64,000 nt of DNA from Istiophorus platypterus. Taxonomy: Eukaryota > Chordata > Actinopteri > Istiophoriformes > Istiophoridae. Under the pieces are notes generated by a model, which was not told the DNA's origin, searched no databases, and saw only the letters and a list, made by a program, of their open reading frames with translations. The translations under genes and the position numbers were made by a program. Shown in pieces: positions 45,363-57,974 of the stretch. The first letter of the stretch is position 1. Every line of letters starts with the position of its first letter. Location: positions 1 through 64,000 of the forward strand of contig JADGDC010000376.1 of NCBI GenBank assembly GCA_016859345.1, read 5' to 3'.

Positions 45363-45394
45363 TGACGTCACACGTTACGTCACACGTTACGTCA
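45363..45394. promoter_or_regulatory. 12-bp CRE minisatellite, three octamers, R2
   Basis: TGACGTCA at 45363, TTACGTCA at 45375 and 45387. One repeat fewer than R1. Confidence 0.6.
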
Positions 45395-46331
45395 CGAGTC
45401 CTGGCAATAGCTGTCGGTGGAGTCCTTTCTCTTTCCTTCATTCATTCTTTCTGTCTTTCGCTCATTCGTTCTTTCGTTCTTTCTTCTTTTCTTTCTTTCT
45501 CTAGTGCATCTACACATTAGCTAAGTTGACACAATGACAACTGGAGAGTAAACGCATGAATCTTTAGTTCACATAACTAAGGGAAATTCATGTCACAAAA
45601 ACATCAATTACGAAAAGAATGGAGGAATACCATCCTCCTCAGTAATGGGACTGCAGCAGCTGAGACTGACTTCTTCAAGACCATCTGTCATGTCCTCATA
45701 CTATTGTCTCTGATGTATATCTAGTCTTCACACTCAACCAAACCATGCAGAGCAGAATGAAAAAGCAGTACAATACACCTGGCTATTTCTCTTTTCTGGT
45801 GGCTTCATTTTTAATCCACTATTATTCATACCAAATAACAAAGTGATTGTCTTTTAGAGACACGGGAACCTGTAGTATCTTCTAAACCACACCACATAGT
45901 CCTACCAAGCCAAGATGTGCTGAAAAAAGAAAATTAATTTCAGTTTCAGTAGCTCCCTGGTCAAATTAAAAGACAGCATATCATTCTGGGCTAAGGATGA
46001 TGAGTCATGTAATCTAAATGTTATAAATACAAAATAGAGCCCTTTCCATTGCTCATTATGGGCCTTATAATTCTGTATTGTCTGGCATCAATTTTCAATC
46101 TGCTATTCTACTTTTGACCATGAGATGGAGTGCTTAAGCTAATGGGCTGTGTCCAGTGAACAGTTAGTCCAGTTCTCAGTATGTGGCAGCAGAGGAGGAT
46201 CTTACCCTAGAGTGGCTGCAGTGGTGGCCTTACATGTCAGATAATATTTCACTGCACGGATGACAATCCTCCCTCATGTCAGCGTGTCATCAAAAAGCAG
46301 CACATTTTCTGTGATGGTTTGTAGAACATGT

Positions 46332-46490
46332 TACAGAAAAAAAAATACAACATAACATAGGAAGTTAAGTCTGAATTACAGATCTACCACTTTGTAGGCT
46401 TTACAGGTAGAAAAAAAATACAACATAACATAGGAAGTTAAGTCTGAATTACAGATCTACTACTTTGAAGGCTTTACAGGTACCAAAATA
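46332..46490. repeat. Local tandem duplication of about 80 bp, R2 only
   Basis: The segment AAATACAACATAACATAGGA through GCTTTACAGGTA occurs twice. The first copy reads TACCACTTTGTAGG, as in R4. The second reads TACTACTTTGAAGG, as in R1. R1, R3 and R4 have one copy each. Confidence 0.9.
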
Positions 46491-47228
46491 ATAAACAATG
46501 GTTAATAATTGTATAATTTCAATAACTGTAATTGTATCATTTTAGCAGTAATCATCTTTCATTGTGATGATTGCCAGGTAAACAAAAGAAATACAATATT
46601 TATGTTGCACATTAATGGACCAAGAATGTATACTTGCACATATTTGATTGATCTGCGTTGAATTGTGTTGTGGCAATTTGCAATGGGACTCCCAGTGTAC
46701 CAATACAAAAGCCCAGTTCAAAAGAACCAGATGCTGTATTGTTTCATACAGTGCTGTTATTAATCTGATGCTCTGGTTTCTATGCCGATTGCTAGCACAT
46801 ACAACAGGTGCACTGGGAAACCTAATTGCTCTGCAATACATTGGTCTGTGCTTTGAGGTGGTTCAAGTCCTGGTACCTCTGTGAAGTTAAACCATCTCCC
46901 GGTCATTCTTTGTTTCCTCCACTTGCTCTGTTGTCATTGCACAGTTCAGACAAATGAATAGCAGATGAGTTGAAGACTAACCCACGGGTATGAGTCCATC
47001 TATATTTGCTCTGCAATGTTCTGATGACCTGCCTGGGAGGCTTCCATCCTTCTTCATGTGTGCTGGGTAGGCTCCGGTCTTCTTCTATACTCACTGAGCT
47101 CCTTGTTAGGAACACCATACTGATACTGGTTAGGGCCTCCCTTTTCTCCCAAAACAGTAGATTTGTCTACTTCACCTGTCCAGGTTTAGTACTGACTGCA
47201 GCCTTAGATCTTTGTTATTATTTAACAG

Positions 47229-48170
47229 GAGTGGAACCCAACGTGGTCTTCTGCTGCTGTAGCCCAATGGCTTCAAGGTTTGACATGTACCAGCACAGCT
47301 CCACCGCTGAGAGGATGCGTGAATCGGCTGAGGGTGGATGGCGAGATCAGTCCCACTGCTGGTGAACTGCCGCAAAGCGATGGCAGCGACACACTGCTGC
47401 TCTTAGTTTAATGTATTGGGCTGAACGTTGCCTTAGAATATCCATCACAGAATCATTAACCAGCAGCCACTGTATGAACGGCTGTTTTACACAGAGTTAG
47501 AATTTAAGAGGAGAAGAGAAAAAGAAGAAGAAGAAGAAGAGGAAATCGAAAATAGGTTCTTCGGATTTAACAGGCCATAATCAAATGTTAAAAAAGAAAA
47601 ATGGAATCCAGAGAAGGATATGAGATATTGGGATGGCAAACTAAAATGGTGAATCAGCAAAGTAAAAATGTAAAGTGAAACAAATGAATTGTTAAAATCT
47701 ATATTAGTTTTCTCCCTTAATTTTCTGTTTAAAGAAATGAAGTAAAGTAAGTAAAGGAGAGAACATGGTAATGTAACATACGTGTGTTTCTTGCCTGTGT
47801 AGGGGTCCGTGCCGCTACCTTGTACCGGCCTCTGGTCTGGGATGAACAGCTGGTCAGAGTCTCTCTGAGCTTCAGAACCACAGACAGACATGGTGGTAAA
47901 GCCTGCACACCTCTGATCCAGCTTTACACGAGAATCAACAGATCAAGAAAACTCTATTAGTGTTCTACAATCTTCTGCAGGGCTCCACCTCTGCCCATGA
48001 CCTTCAGCTGTCCCTGGCCGATGGCTAAGTGGTATTTAATAGCAAAAATTCCACCCTTATGTCTAATTAGAAATACAATGATGGAAGCTGGCCCCCAACA
48101 TATCTAAGCTCTTTTCCACCAACAGCACCAGCGGAGGAGCAATGATGAACTGGCACAATGTAACCCCCCC

Positions 48171-48206
<36 letters not shown>

Positions 48207-49840
48207 GGATAGGCCAGTTAAAATTTAGCACCACATGTATGTAGTCAAAAATGACCTTTTTTTTTTGGGCTAAAAATGATGACAGTCTCTCACAGAGTTT
48301 GTCAGCTGTAGTTATGATGTAAGCTATTGCTAAATCTAACACTTTTAGTTGGTTGACAACTGTCTCAATCTGACTTTTTAATATTTCCAGATAATTTGCT
48401 TTAAAACAAAAAACCCAACCAAAGGATGAGAAGAACACAGTGTAGTGTATGAAGCCTGGGTTGCTGCTTGCATAAAACTTCCTCTATCAAATAAAGAGCA
48501 GAGCAGAGCCTTTAATTTTACTCTAAACTTTAACATCATAGCATCTTGGCCTCCACAGGGTGCACTTATGTTCCACTTATGAACAGATGTTTTTCTAACC
48601 TAACCTGTAACAGATTGGTCTGATAAACATCAAAAGGGATGGTTAGCTACCAGCCAGTTACAGCTCATGTATGTGCTCATACCAAATAGGGATGTATCCT
48701 TTTAGTCTCCTGTACATTTCTGTGGCTGTGACCTGAGATCTGTTTGGCTGAGGACTATTCTAATCACTTGTGCCGAGTCACTTTACCTGTGTGACAGATT
48801 GTGTGTTTGTGTATGTAGGTTCAGTTCAGTGTGGAGAATAGCACAGATGGTGACTTACCTAACAGTGCAGGATCATCTTTAGATCTGCAGAACCCTGTTT
48901 ACCTAGGATAGGATCCAAAAAGCACAACTGTAAAAGTCTGTATCCAACCTGAATCACTCTTTGACTGTTTATTTAACAGCCATGTGACACATTTTCCCCA
49001 CATTTATTTACAAATGACCCTCTCCTCCCTCCTGCTCTTCCCGTAGGGACACAGCATTCCCGTGAATAGTGTTACCGGCTGTTTACGGGATTTCAGTTAT
49101 GACTCCTTATTCAGTTATCCTTATCCCTGAAGCCCTCTCTCTTCTCAATACCTGTCTCCTCTTCCCTGTTGCAGTGACAAGGCCAGAATGTGTTCTTGTT
49201 CTTAAAAAAGGTAAATAAAAGAAGAATGAACACACATGATTGGGCTGCTGACACAAAGAAAAGAAAAATTTAAATGTTTAATGTTACTGACTGTAGTAGG
49301 TTTAGGTGGGTGGTGTCAAAGTGTAGATGTGACCGTGATGTTCTGGTGTCTATCATGAAAGCAAAAAGTGATCTGTGATGGAAAGTTTCACATGGTTACA
49401 GGTATGACTTTTGCTGACAACACACAACAAAAAAAAAACTCAATGCTCAGTGAGATAAAGTGATAAATGCTTGTGTTATTTTCCAAAACAAAAAAAAAAA
49501 AAGTTACAAACAACAAGTTGACTCAATGTCCGTCCAGCAAAAACTGTCCCTCACATCCATCTCACACTCGAGTCCTGATTCAATTTCCATTGGAGGTAAA
49601 TCCATCCAAAACATCACAAACCGTAATTTGATGCAGATGTTTTTTTTTAAATATCCCTAACCAAAATCTTCCTATTTTCCTTTGCTCCCTTCAGGGACAA
49701 CAAAGTACAGCCGACTCACGATGTCCTCACCATTTGTGGGCTGCTTGCGCAATGTGAAGGTTAATGGAACGCTTCTTGAATTTGAGACAGAGTTCAGGGT
49801 GGTTGATCCTGTGAGCATCAATGGATGCCCTAAAGACTAA
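47229..49840 (+). pseudogene. Laminin alpha chain C-terminal fragment (LG4-LG5), R2
   Basis: Exons are at 47229-47390, 47803-47895, 47981 to about 48090, 48819-48929, about 49047-49210, about 49306-49401, about 49460-49593 and 49695-49840. Stops are TAA at 48026 and TAG at 48068 in the LG4 exon, and TAG at 48909 (GGA-TAG-GAT) in the next. The three exons between 49094 and 49590 are full of small insertions and deletions compared with R3 and R4, and one acceptor is lost. The last exon is intact and ends GCPKD, TAA. Confidence 0.75.
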
Positions 49841-50366
49841 TGACATGCAATTAGACATGTCGGACCCACAGACCCTCTGGCATCAAAGTCATACTGTGCC
49901 ATCAAGCTTTGCTGGAACCTACAGAACCTCATTTGAAATCCATTCAGACAAAATTTGCAAAGACATAAAAAATGTAAAGATGAATTGACCGTTTGATTGT
50001 CAAGCAAGAAGTCGGCTTATTCACAAGTTGATGTGGAAGTGACAATGAAAAATGTACAGAAATATTTTTTTCTCTATTTTTTAAGTAAAAGCACTGTTCT
50101 TGAGTAGCAGTGTAGAACAGGCCAGCTCTAGTGTTATAAGTATGATAAGAAAAAAATGCTATCGACCAAGAGGATAGTTTTATGATTTATTGTTTATATT
50201 CTCAAACAATGTCTTACTTTTAATACTACAAACAGAAAGACGGTTAGGATGAGGATTATCCGATGAGTTTGGAGAGGGATTTGCTGGACGGACGGAGGGA
50301 TTGATGAAGCCACCGCCCTGATCATTGACTCATGGGTAGAATAGAACAGATAAACAACCCCCCCCC

Positions 50367-50397
<31 letters not shown>

Positions 50398-50671
50398 ACA
50401 AAACGAATTTAATTTAAAAAAATGAAAGAAAACAAATATTTAACAAAACAATGTGAAATACAACAAAATATATTAGAACAAAACAATATAGATTTTTTTG
50501 TTAAAAAGTACGATTAAAGTAGAACAAAAAAAACCCAATACGAAATCAAATCAATCAAAAAAAAAATTCAAATCAAATCAGTTATAGAATAGTGAGATGA
50601 CGGCCTTTGATGTAAAGCCAGATATGTTTGACTAATAATCAGTAACAGAATTTGGAATGTTGCGTCGAACG

Positions 50672-51080
50672 TGACGTCACACGTTACGTCACGAGTCCTG
50701 GCAAACCGAGGTTGTAAATAGGACCCCGGGCCGCCCTTATTTTCAGTTCACACTCCCAATAGGGGAGCGTGGACCGGTTTGTAGCTGTGCGCTGTGCCGG
50801 TCGCAGACTCTGACCCAGGCTACTGAAGGTCGCCCTGCCTCGGCAGAGAGCGGAGCGGTTGCTGGGGACACGCTGGATGTCGGGAAACCCCCAGCGAGCC
50901 ATGGCCTAAATGTGGGGATTCAGTTTCCCCCCCCACATTTAGGAGCATCGGCTCAGGGAGGGAACTCCTGCCCGAACCAACGAACCTTCAGTCAGCTATG
51001 GCAGAGGCTTCGACCGGCGGTTGGGATGGTGGGATGGCTCACAGCAAACCAGCCTGAAGGAATCTGAAATCAGGCTGACA
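50672..51080. promoter_or_regulatory. GC-rich CpG block with CRE sites and hairpin, R3
   Basis: TGACGTCA at 50672-50679, TTACGTCA at 50684-50691, 13-bp-arm hairpin at 50905-50943. Confidence 0.4.
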
Positions 51081-51186
51081 TCGCTTTTGTATTACAATAT
51101 TTTGTTGTTATTTGGCATTGTTTTGTGAAATATTTGTTTCTTTCGTTTTTTAAGAGTTAATTCGATTTTTGTATGTGAAAAACAAC

Positions 51187-51198
51187 CATATATATATA

Positions 51199-51274
<76 letters not shown>

Positions 51275-51358
51275 TATATATATAGTATATATAGTATATA
51301 TATGTATATATATATATATACTATGTGTATAGTATATATATTATATATATATATATAG
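51187..51358. repeat. TA microsatellite, R3
   Basis: Long TA tract with GTATA interruptions. It can form cruciform or hairpin structures. Confidence 0.9.
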
Positions 51359-53961
51359 ACACGAGACTGCAGGAAGCTGAAATCAGGCTGACATCACTAA
51401 CCATGGAAACTCATCTATCCATTCTATCCTGGTCCAGCTCGGGTTGATTTTCTGGTTTAACTCTCGACCACATGTTCCTAGTCTCCTCTGTGAAAGATGC
51501 TGGACTGACGGAGGGATTGATGAAGCCACCGCCCTGATCATTGACTCATGGGTAGAATAGAACAGATAAACAACCCCCCCCACACACACACACACACACA
51601 CACCCATACACACACAAAAAAACGAATTAAATCTTTAAAAAAATGAAAGAAACAAATATTTCACAAAACACTGCGAAATAACAACAAAATATAGCGTTCA
51701 GCACCCTGACGACTGGAAACTTCATGAATCCCTAGTAAACACACTCAGTGGAAATTCATGTTCGACTGTAAAAAGTCACGAGAGTTTAATTTGATGGAAA
51801 AAAGAAAATTAATTTCAGTTTCAGTAGCTCCCTGGTCAAATTAAAAGACAGCATATCATTCTGGGCTAAGGATGATGAGTCATGTAATCTAAATGTTATA
51901 AATACAAAATAGAGCCCTTTCCATTGCTCATTATGGGCCTTATAATTCTGTATTGTCTGGCATCAATGTTCAATCTGCTATTCTACTTTTGACCATGAGA
52001 TGGAGTGCTTAACCTAATGGGCTGTGTCCAGTGAACAGTTAGTCCAGTTCTCAGTATGTGGCAGCAGAGGAGGATCTTACCCTAGAGTGGCTGCAGTGGT
52101 GGCCTTACATGTCAGATAATATTTCACTGCACGGATGACAATCCTCCCTCATGTCAGCGTGTCATCAAAAAGCAGCACATTTTCTGTGATGGTTTGTAAA
52201 ACATGTTACAGAAAAAAAAATACAACATAACATAGGAAGTTAAGTCTGAATTACAGATCTACCACTTTGAAGGCTTTACAGGTACCAAAATAATACACAA
52301 TGGTTAATAATTGTATAATTTCAATAACTGTAATTGTATCATTTTAGCAGTAATCATCTTTCATTGTGATGATTGCCAGGTAAACAAAAGAAATACGATA
52401 TTTATGTTGCACATTAATGGACCAAGAATGTATACTTGCACATATTTGATTGATCTGCGTTGAATTGTGTTGTGGCAATTTGCAATGGGACTCCCAGTGT
52501 ACCAATACAAAAGCCCAGTTCAAAAGAACCAGGTGCTTTATTGTTTCATACAGTGCTGTTATTTATCTGATGCTTTGGTTTCTATGCCGATTGCTAACAC
52601 TTACAACAGGTGCACTGGGAAACCTAATTGCTCTGCAATACATTGGTCTGTGCTTTGAGGTGGTTCAAGTCCTGGTACCTCTGTGAAGTTAAACCATCTC
52701 CGGTCTTTCTTTGTTTCCTCCACTTGCTCTGTTGTCATTTCACAATTCAGACAAATGAATAGCAGATGAGTTGAAGACTAACCCACGGGTATGAGTCCAT
52801 CTATATTTGCTCTGCAATGTTCTGATGACCTGCCTGGGAGGCTTCCATCCTTCTTCATGTGTGCTGGGTAGGCTCCGGTCTTCTTCTATACTCACTGAGC
52901 TCCTTGTTAGGAACACCATACTGATACTGGTTAGGGCCTCCCTTTTCTCCCAAAACAGTAGATTTGTCTACTTCACCTGTCCAGGTTTAGTACTGACTGC
53001 AGCCTTAGATCTTTGTTATTATTTAACAGGAGTGGAACCCAACGTGGTCTTCTGCTGCTGTAGCCCAATGGCTTCAAGGTTTGACATGTACCAGCACAGC
53101 TCCACCGCTGAGAGGATGCGTGAATCGGCTGAGGGTGGATGGCGAGATCAGTCCCACTGCTGGTGAACTGCCGCAAAGCGATGGCAGCGACACACTGCTG
53201 CTCTTAGTTTAATGTATTGGGCCGAACGTTGCCTTAGAATATCCATCACAGAATCATTAACCAGCAGCCACTGTATGAACGGCTGTTTTGCACAGAGTTA
53301 GAATTTAAGAGGAGAAGAGAAAAAGAAGAAGAAGAAGAAGAGGAAATCGAAAATAGGTTCTTCGGATTTAACAGGCCATAATCAAATGTTAAAAAAGAAA
53401 AATGGAATCCAGAGAAGGATATGAGATATTGGGATGGCAAACTAAAATGGTGAATCAGCAAAGTAAAAATGTAAAGTGAAACAAATGAATTGTTAAAATC
53501 AATATTAGTTTTTCTCCCTTAATTTTCTGTTTAAAGAAATGAAGTAAAGTAAGTAAAGGAGAGAACATGGTAATGTAACATACGTGTGTTTCTTGCCTGT
53601 GTAGGGGTCCGTGCCGCTACCTTGTACCGGCCTCTGGTCTGGGATGAACAGCTGGTCAGAGTCTCTCTGAGCTTCAGAACCACAGACAGACATGGTGGTA
53701 AAGCCTGCACACCTCTGATCCAGCTTTACACGAGAATCAACAGATCAAGAAAACTCTATTAGTGTTCTACAATCTTCTGCAGGGCTCCACCTCTGCCCAT
53801 GACCTTCAACTGTCCCTGGCCGATGGCTATGTGGTATTTAATAGCAAAAATTACACCCTTATGTCTGATTAGAAATACAATGATGGAAGCTGGCCCCCAA
53901 CATATCTAAGCTCTTTTCCACCAACGGGAGACATGCACCAATGGGAACTGGCACAATGTAA

Positions 53962-54000
<39 letters not shown>

Positions 54001-54838
54001 GATAGGCCAGTTAAAATCTAGCACCACATGTATGTAGTTCAAAATGTGACCTTTGATTTTATGGGCTAAAATGATGACAGTCTCTCACAGAGTTTGTCAG
54101 CTGTAGTTATGATGTAAGCTATTGCTAAATTTAACACTTTGAGTTGGTTGATAACTGTCTCAATCTGACTTTTTAATATTTCCAGATAATTTGCTTTAAA
54201 ACAAAAAACCCAACCAAAGGATGCTAGAAGAACACAGTGTATTTGACAAGCCTGGGTTGCTGCAGTGTAAACTTCCCTCTATCAAACAAAGAGCAGAGCC
54301 TTTATTGTTACTCTAAACTTTAACATCATAGCATCTTGGCCTCCACAGGGTGCACTTATGTTCCGCTTATGAACAGATGTTTTTCTAACCTAACCTGTAA
54401 CAGATTGGTCTGATAAACATCAAAAGGGATGGTTAGCTACCAGCCAGTTACAGCTCATGTATGTGCTCATACCAAATAGGGATGTATCCTTTCAGTCTCC
54501 TGTACATTTCTGTGGTTGTGACCTAAGATCTGTTTGGCTGAGGACTTTATTCTAATCACTTGTGCCGAGTCACTTTACCTGTGTGACAGATTGCGTGTTT
54601 GTGTATGTAGGTTCAGTTCAGTGTGGAGAATAGCACAGATGGTCACTTACCTAACAGTGCAGGATCATCTTTAGATCTGCAGAACCCTGTTTACCTGGGA
54701 AAGGATCCAAAAAGCACAACTGTAAAAGTCTGTATCAAACCTGAATCACTCTTTGACTGTTTATTTAACAGCCATGTGACACATTTTCCCCACATTTATT
54801 TACAAATGACCCTCTCCTCCCTCCTGCTCTTCCCGTAG

Positions 54839-55057
54839 GGACACAGCATTCCCGTGAATAGTGTTACCGGCTGTTTACGGGATTTCAAAATGAATGAGGA
54901 GGCTGTTGGGGAACCTGAGGCAAGATCCCAATGTATTGCGAGTTATGACTCCCAATTTGTGTTATCCTTTGAGCTGCGTCCTCAATACCTGACAGGTCTC
55001 CTCTTCCCTGTTGCAAGTGACAAGGCCAGCCTTAATGTGTTCTTAATGGAAAACAAG
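54839..55057 (+). CDS. Laminin exon, LG4 end and LG5 start, R3
   Basis: 219 bp, phase 0-0, acceptor CCCGTAG and donor GTAAAT. Carries the GCLRDF motif that closes an LG domain and the first strands of LG5. Open, but part of an interrupted gene copy. Confidence 0.7.
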
Positions 55058-55542
55058 GTAAATTAAAGAATGAACACAGCTGATTGGGCTGCGATTAACA
55101 AGAAAACCTGCATTAAATGACCATGTTTACTGACTGTAGTCTTTTACTAGGTGGCAGTCAAAGTGTACGATGGTACCGGAGATGTCGGTGTCTATGTGAC
55201 TCCTCATGAAAGCCTCTGTGATGGAAAGTTTCACATGGTTACAGGTATGACTTTACATGCTGACAACATTTAACAAACTCAATCATATGCGAGTGGCTCA
55301 AAGTGATAAATGCTTGTGTTATTTTCCATCAGTGTAAAAACAAAATGAAGTTATCAAACAAGTGTTGGACTCAATGTCCGAGCAGAAAACTGTCCCCTTC
55401 ACATCCATCTCACACTCGAGTCCTGATTCAATTTCCATTGGAGGTAAATCCATCCAAAACATCACAAACCGTAATTTGATGCAGATGTTTTTTTTTAAAT
55501 ATCCCTAACCAAAATCTTCCTATTTTCCTTTGCTCCCTTCAG

Positions 55543-55688
55543 GGACAACAAAGTACAGCCGACTCCCGATGTCCTCACCGTTTGTGGGCTGCTTGCGCAA
55601 TGTGAAGGTTAATGGAACGCTTCTTGAATTTGAGACAGAGTTCAGGGTGGTTGATCCTGTGAGCATCAATGGATGCCCTAAAGACTAA
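55543..55688 (+). CDS. Laminin terminal exon, LG5 end, R3
   Basis: 146 coding bases from acceptor CCCTTCAG to TAA. The GCLRNVKVNGT motif followed by a C-terminal Cys (GCPKD) is typical of the end of LG5. Identical or nearly so at 42898-43043, 49695-49840 and 62183-62328. Confidence 0.78.
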
Positions 55689-56512
55689 TGACATGCAATT
55701 AGACATGTCGGACCCCACAGACCCTCTGGCATCAAAGTCATACTGTGCCATCAAGCTTTGCTGGAACCTACAGAACCTCATTTGAAATCCATTCAGACAA
55801 AATTTGCAAAGACATAAAAAATGTAAAGATGAATTGACCGTTTGATTGTCAAGCAAGAAGTCGGCTTAGTCACAAGTTGATGTGGAAGTGACAATGAAAA
55901 ATGTACAGAAATAATTTTTTTTCTCTATTTTTTAAGTAAAAGCACTGTTCTTGAGTAGCAGTGTAGAACAGGCCAGCTCTAGTGTTATAAGTATGATAAG
56001 AAAAAAATGCTATCGACCAAGAGGATAGTTTTATGATTTATTGTTTATATTCTCAAACAATGTCTTACTTTTAATACTACAAACAGAAAGACGGTTAGGA
56101 TGAGGATTATCCGATGAGTTTGGAGAGGGATTTGCTGGACGGACGGAGGGATTGATGAAGCCACCGCCCTGATCATTGACTCATGGGTAGAATGGAACAG
56201 ATAAACAACCCCCCCCACACACACACACACACATACACACAAAACGAATTTAATTTAAAAAAATGAAAGAAAACAAATATTTAACAAAACAATGTGAAAT
56301 ACAACAAAATATATTAGAACAAAACAATATTGATTTTTTTGTTAAAAAGTACGATTAAAGTAGAACAAAAAAAACCCAATACGAAATCAAATCAATCAAA
56401 AAAAAAATTCAAATCAAATCAGTTATAGAATAGTGAGATGACGGCCTTTGATGTAAAGCCAGATATGTTTGACTAATAATCAGTAACAGAATTTGGAATG
56501 TTGCGTCGAACG

Positions 56513-56930
56513 TGACGTCACACGTTACGTCACGAGTCCTGGCAAACCGAGGTTGTAAATAGGACCCCGGGCCGCCCTTATTTTCAGTTCACACTCCCAA
56601 TAGGGGAGCGTGGACCGGTTTGTAGCTGTGCGCTGTGCCGGTCGCAGACTCTGACCCAGGCTACTGAAGGTCGCCCTGCCTCGGCAGAGAGCGGAGCGGT
56701 TGCTGGGGACACGCTGGATGTCGGGAAACCCCCAGCGAGCCATGGCCTAAATGTGGGGATTCAGTTTCCCCCCCCACATTTAGGAGCATCGGCTCAGGGA
56801 GGGAACTCCTGCCCGAACCAACGAACCTTCAGTCAGCTATGGCAGAGGCTTCGACCGGCGGTTGGGATGGTGGGATGGCTCACAGCAAACCAGCCTGAAG
56901 GAATCTGAAATCAGGCTGACATGGCTTTTG
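56513..56930. promoter_or_regulatory. GC-rich CpG block with CRE sites and hairpin, R4
   Basis: TGACGTCA at 56513-56520, TTACGTCA at 56525-56532, hairpin at 56746-56784. Confidence 0.4.
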
Positions 56931-56996
56931 TACTACTATATTTTGTTGTTATTTCACATCGTTTTGTGAAATATTTGTTTCTTTATATATGTTTTA

Positions 56997-57000
56997 TATA

Positions 57001-57074
<74 letters not shown>

Positions 57075-57104
57075 TATACAGTATATATAGTATATATATG
57101 TATA

Positions 57105-57170
<66 letters not shown>

Positions 57171-57172
57171 CA
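56997..57172. repeat. TA microsatellite, R4
   Basis: The longest near-pure TA tract in the window. A second TA tract is at about 57648-57690. Confidence 0.92.
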
Positions 57173-57642
57173 CGAGACCGCAGGAAGCTGAAATCAGGCT
57201 GACATCGCTAACCATGGAAACTCATCTATCCATTCTATCCTGGTCCAGCTCGGGTTGATTTTCTGGTTTAACTCTTGACCACATGTTCCTAGTCTCCTCT
57301 GTGAAAGATGCTGGACTGACGGAGGGATTGATGAAGCCACCGCCCTGATCATTGACTCATGGGTAGAATAGAACAGATAAACAACCCCCCCCACACACAC
57401 ACACACACACACATACACACACAAAAAAACGAATTAAATCTTAAAAAAGATGAAAGAAACAAATATTTCACAAAACACTGTGAAATAACAACAAAATATA
57501 GCGTTCAGCACCCTGACGACTGGAAACTTCATGAATCCCTAGTAAACACACTCAGTGGAAATTCATGTTCGACTGTAAAAAGTCACGAGAGTATAATTTG
57601 ATGGAAATAATCAGTGATCATGATAATGACAGAAAAAACAGC

Positions 57643-57690
<48 letters not shown>

Positions 57691-57832
57691 TTGTTGGTAT
57701 ACCATATACCTCATATCATATATATACCAGTTATACAATAGTGAGATGACGGCCTTTGATGTAAAGCCAGATATGTTTGACTAATAATCAGTGGTAACGA
57801 TAGCAACAGAATTTCGAATGTTGCGTCGAACG

Positions 57833-57852
57833 TGACGTCACACGTTACGTCA
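57833..57852. promoter_or_regulatory. 12-bp CRE minisatellite, two octamers, R4
   Basis: TGACGTCA at 57833 and TTACGTCA at 57845. The shortest version of the R1 array. Confidence 0.55.
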
Positions 57853-57887
57853 CGAGTCCTGGCAATAGCTGTCGGTGGAGTCCTTTC

Positions 57888-57974
57888 TTTTTCCTTCATT
57901 CATTCTTTCTGTCTTTTCTTTCTTTCTTTTCTTTTCTTTCTTTCTTTTTCTTTCTTTTCTTTCTTTCTTTCTCT
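57888..57974. repeat. Expanded CT-rich tract, R4
   Basis: Long TTTC/TTTTC tract, less interrupted than in R1 and R2. Confidence 0.88.

Larger units (their letters stand above)
53030..55688 (+). pseudogene. Laminin alpha chain C-terminal fragment (LG4-LG5), R3 (best preserved)
   Basis: Exons are at 53030-53191, 53605-53697, 53783 to about 53900, 54611-54721 (phase 0), 54839-55057 (73 codons, PVNSVTGCLRDFKMNE then LSFELRPQYLTGLLFPVAS), 55151-55244 (VAVKVYDGTGDVGVYVTPHE), 55333-55443 (SISHSSPDSISIGG) and 55543-55688 (PFVGCLRNVKVNGT to GCPKD, TAA). Splice sites and phases agree from 54611 to the end, giving most of LG5. Two lesions remain. One is a TAG at 53870 in the LG4 exon, directly before KYNDGS-type sequence. 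The other is a TAA as second codon of the 55333 exon. The Tyr codon at 53828 is intact here but is TAA in R1 and R2. Confidence 0.78.

Noticed and set aside
56921..57202. Open frames of Ile/Tyr repeats
   Set aside because: Produced by the TA microsatellite.
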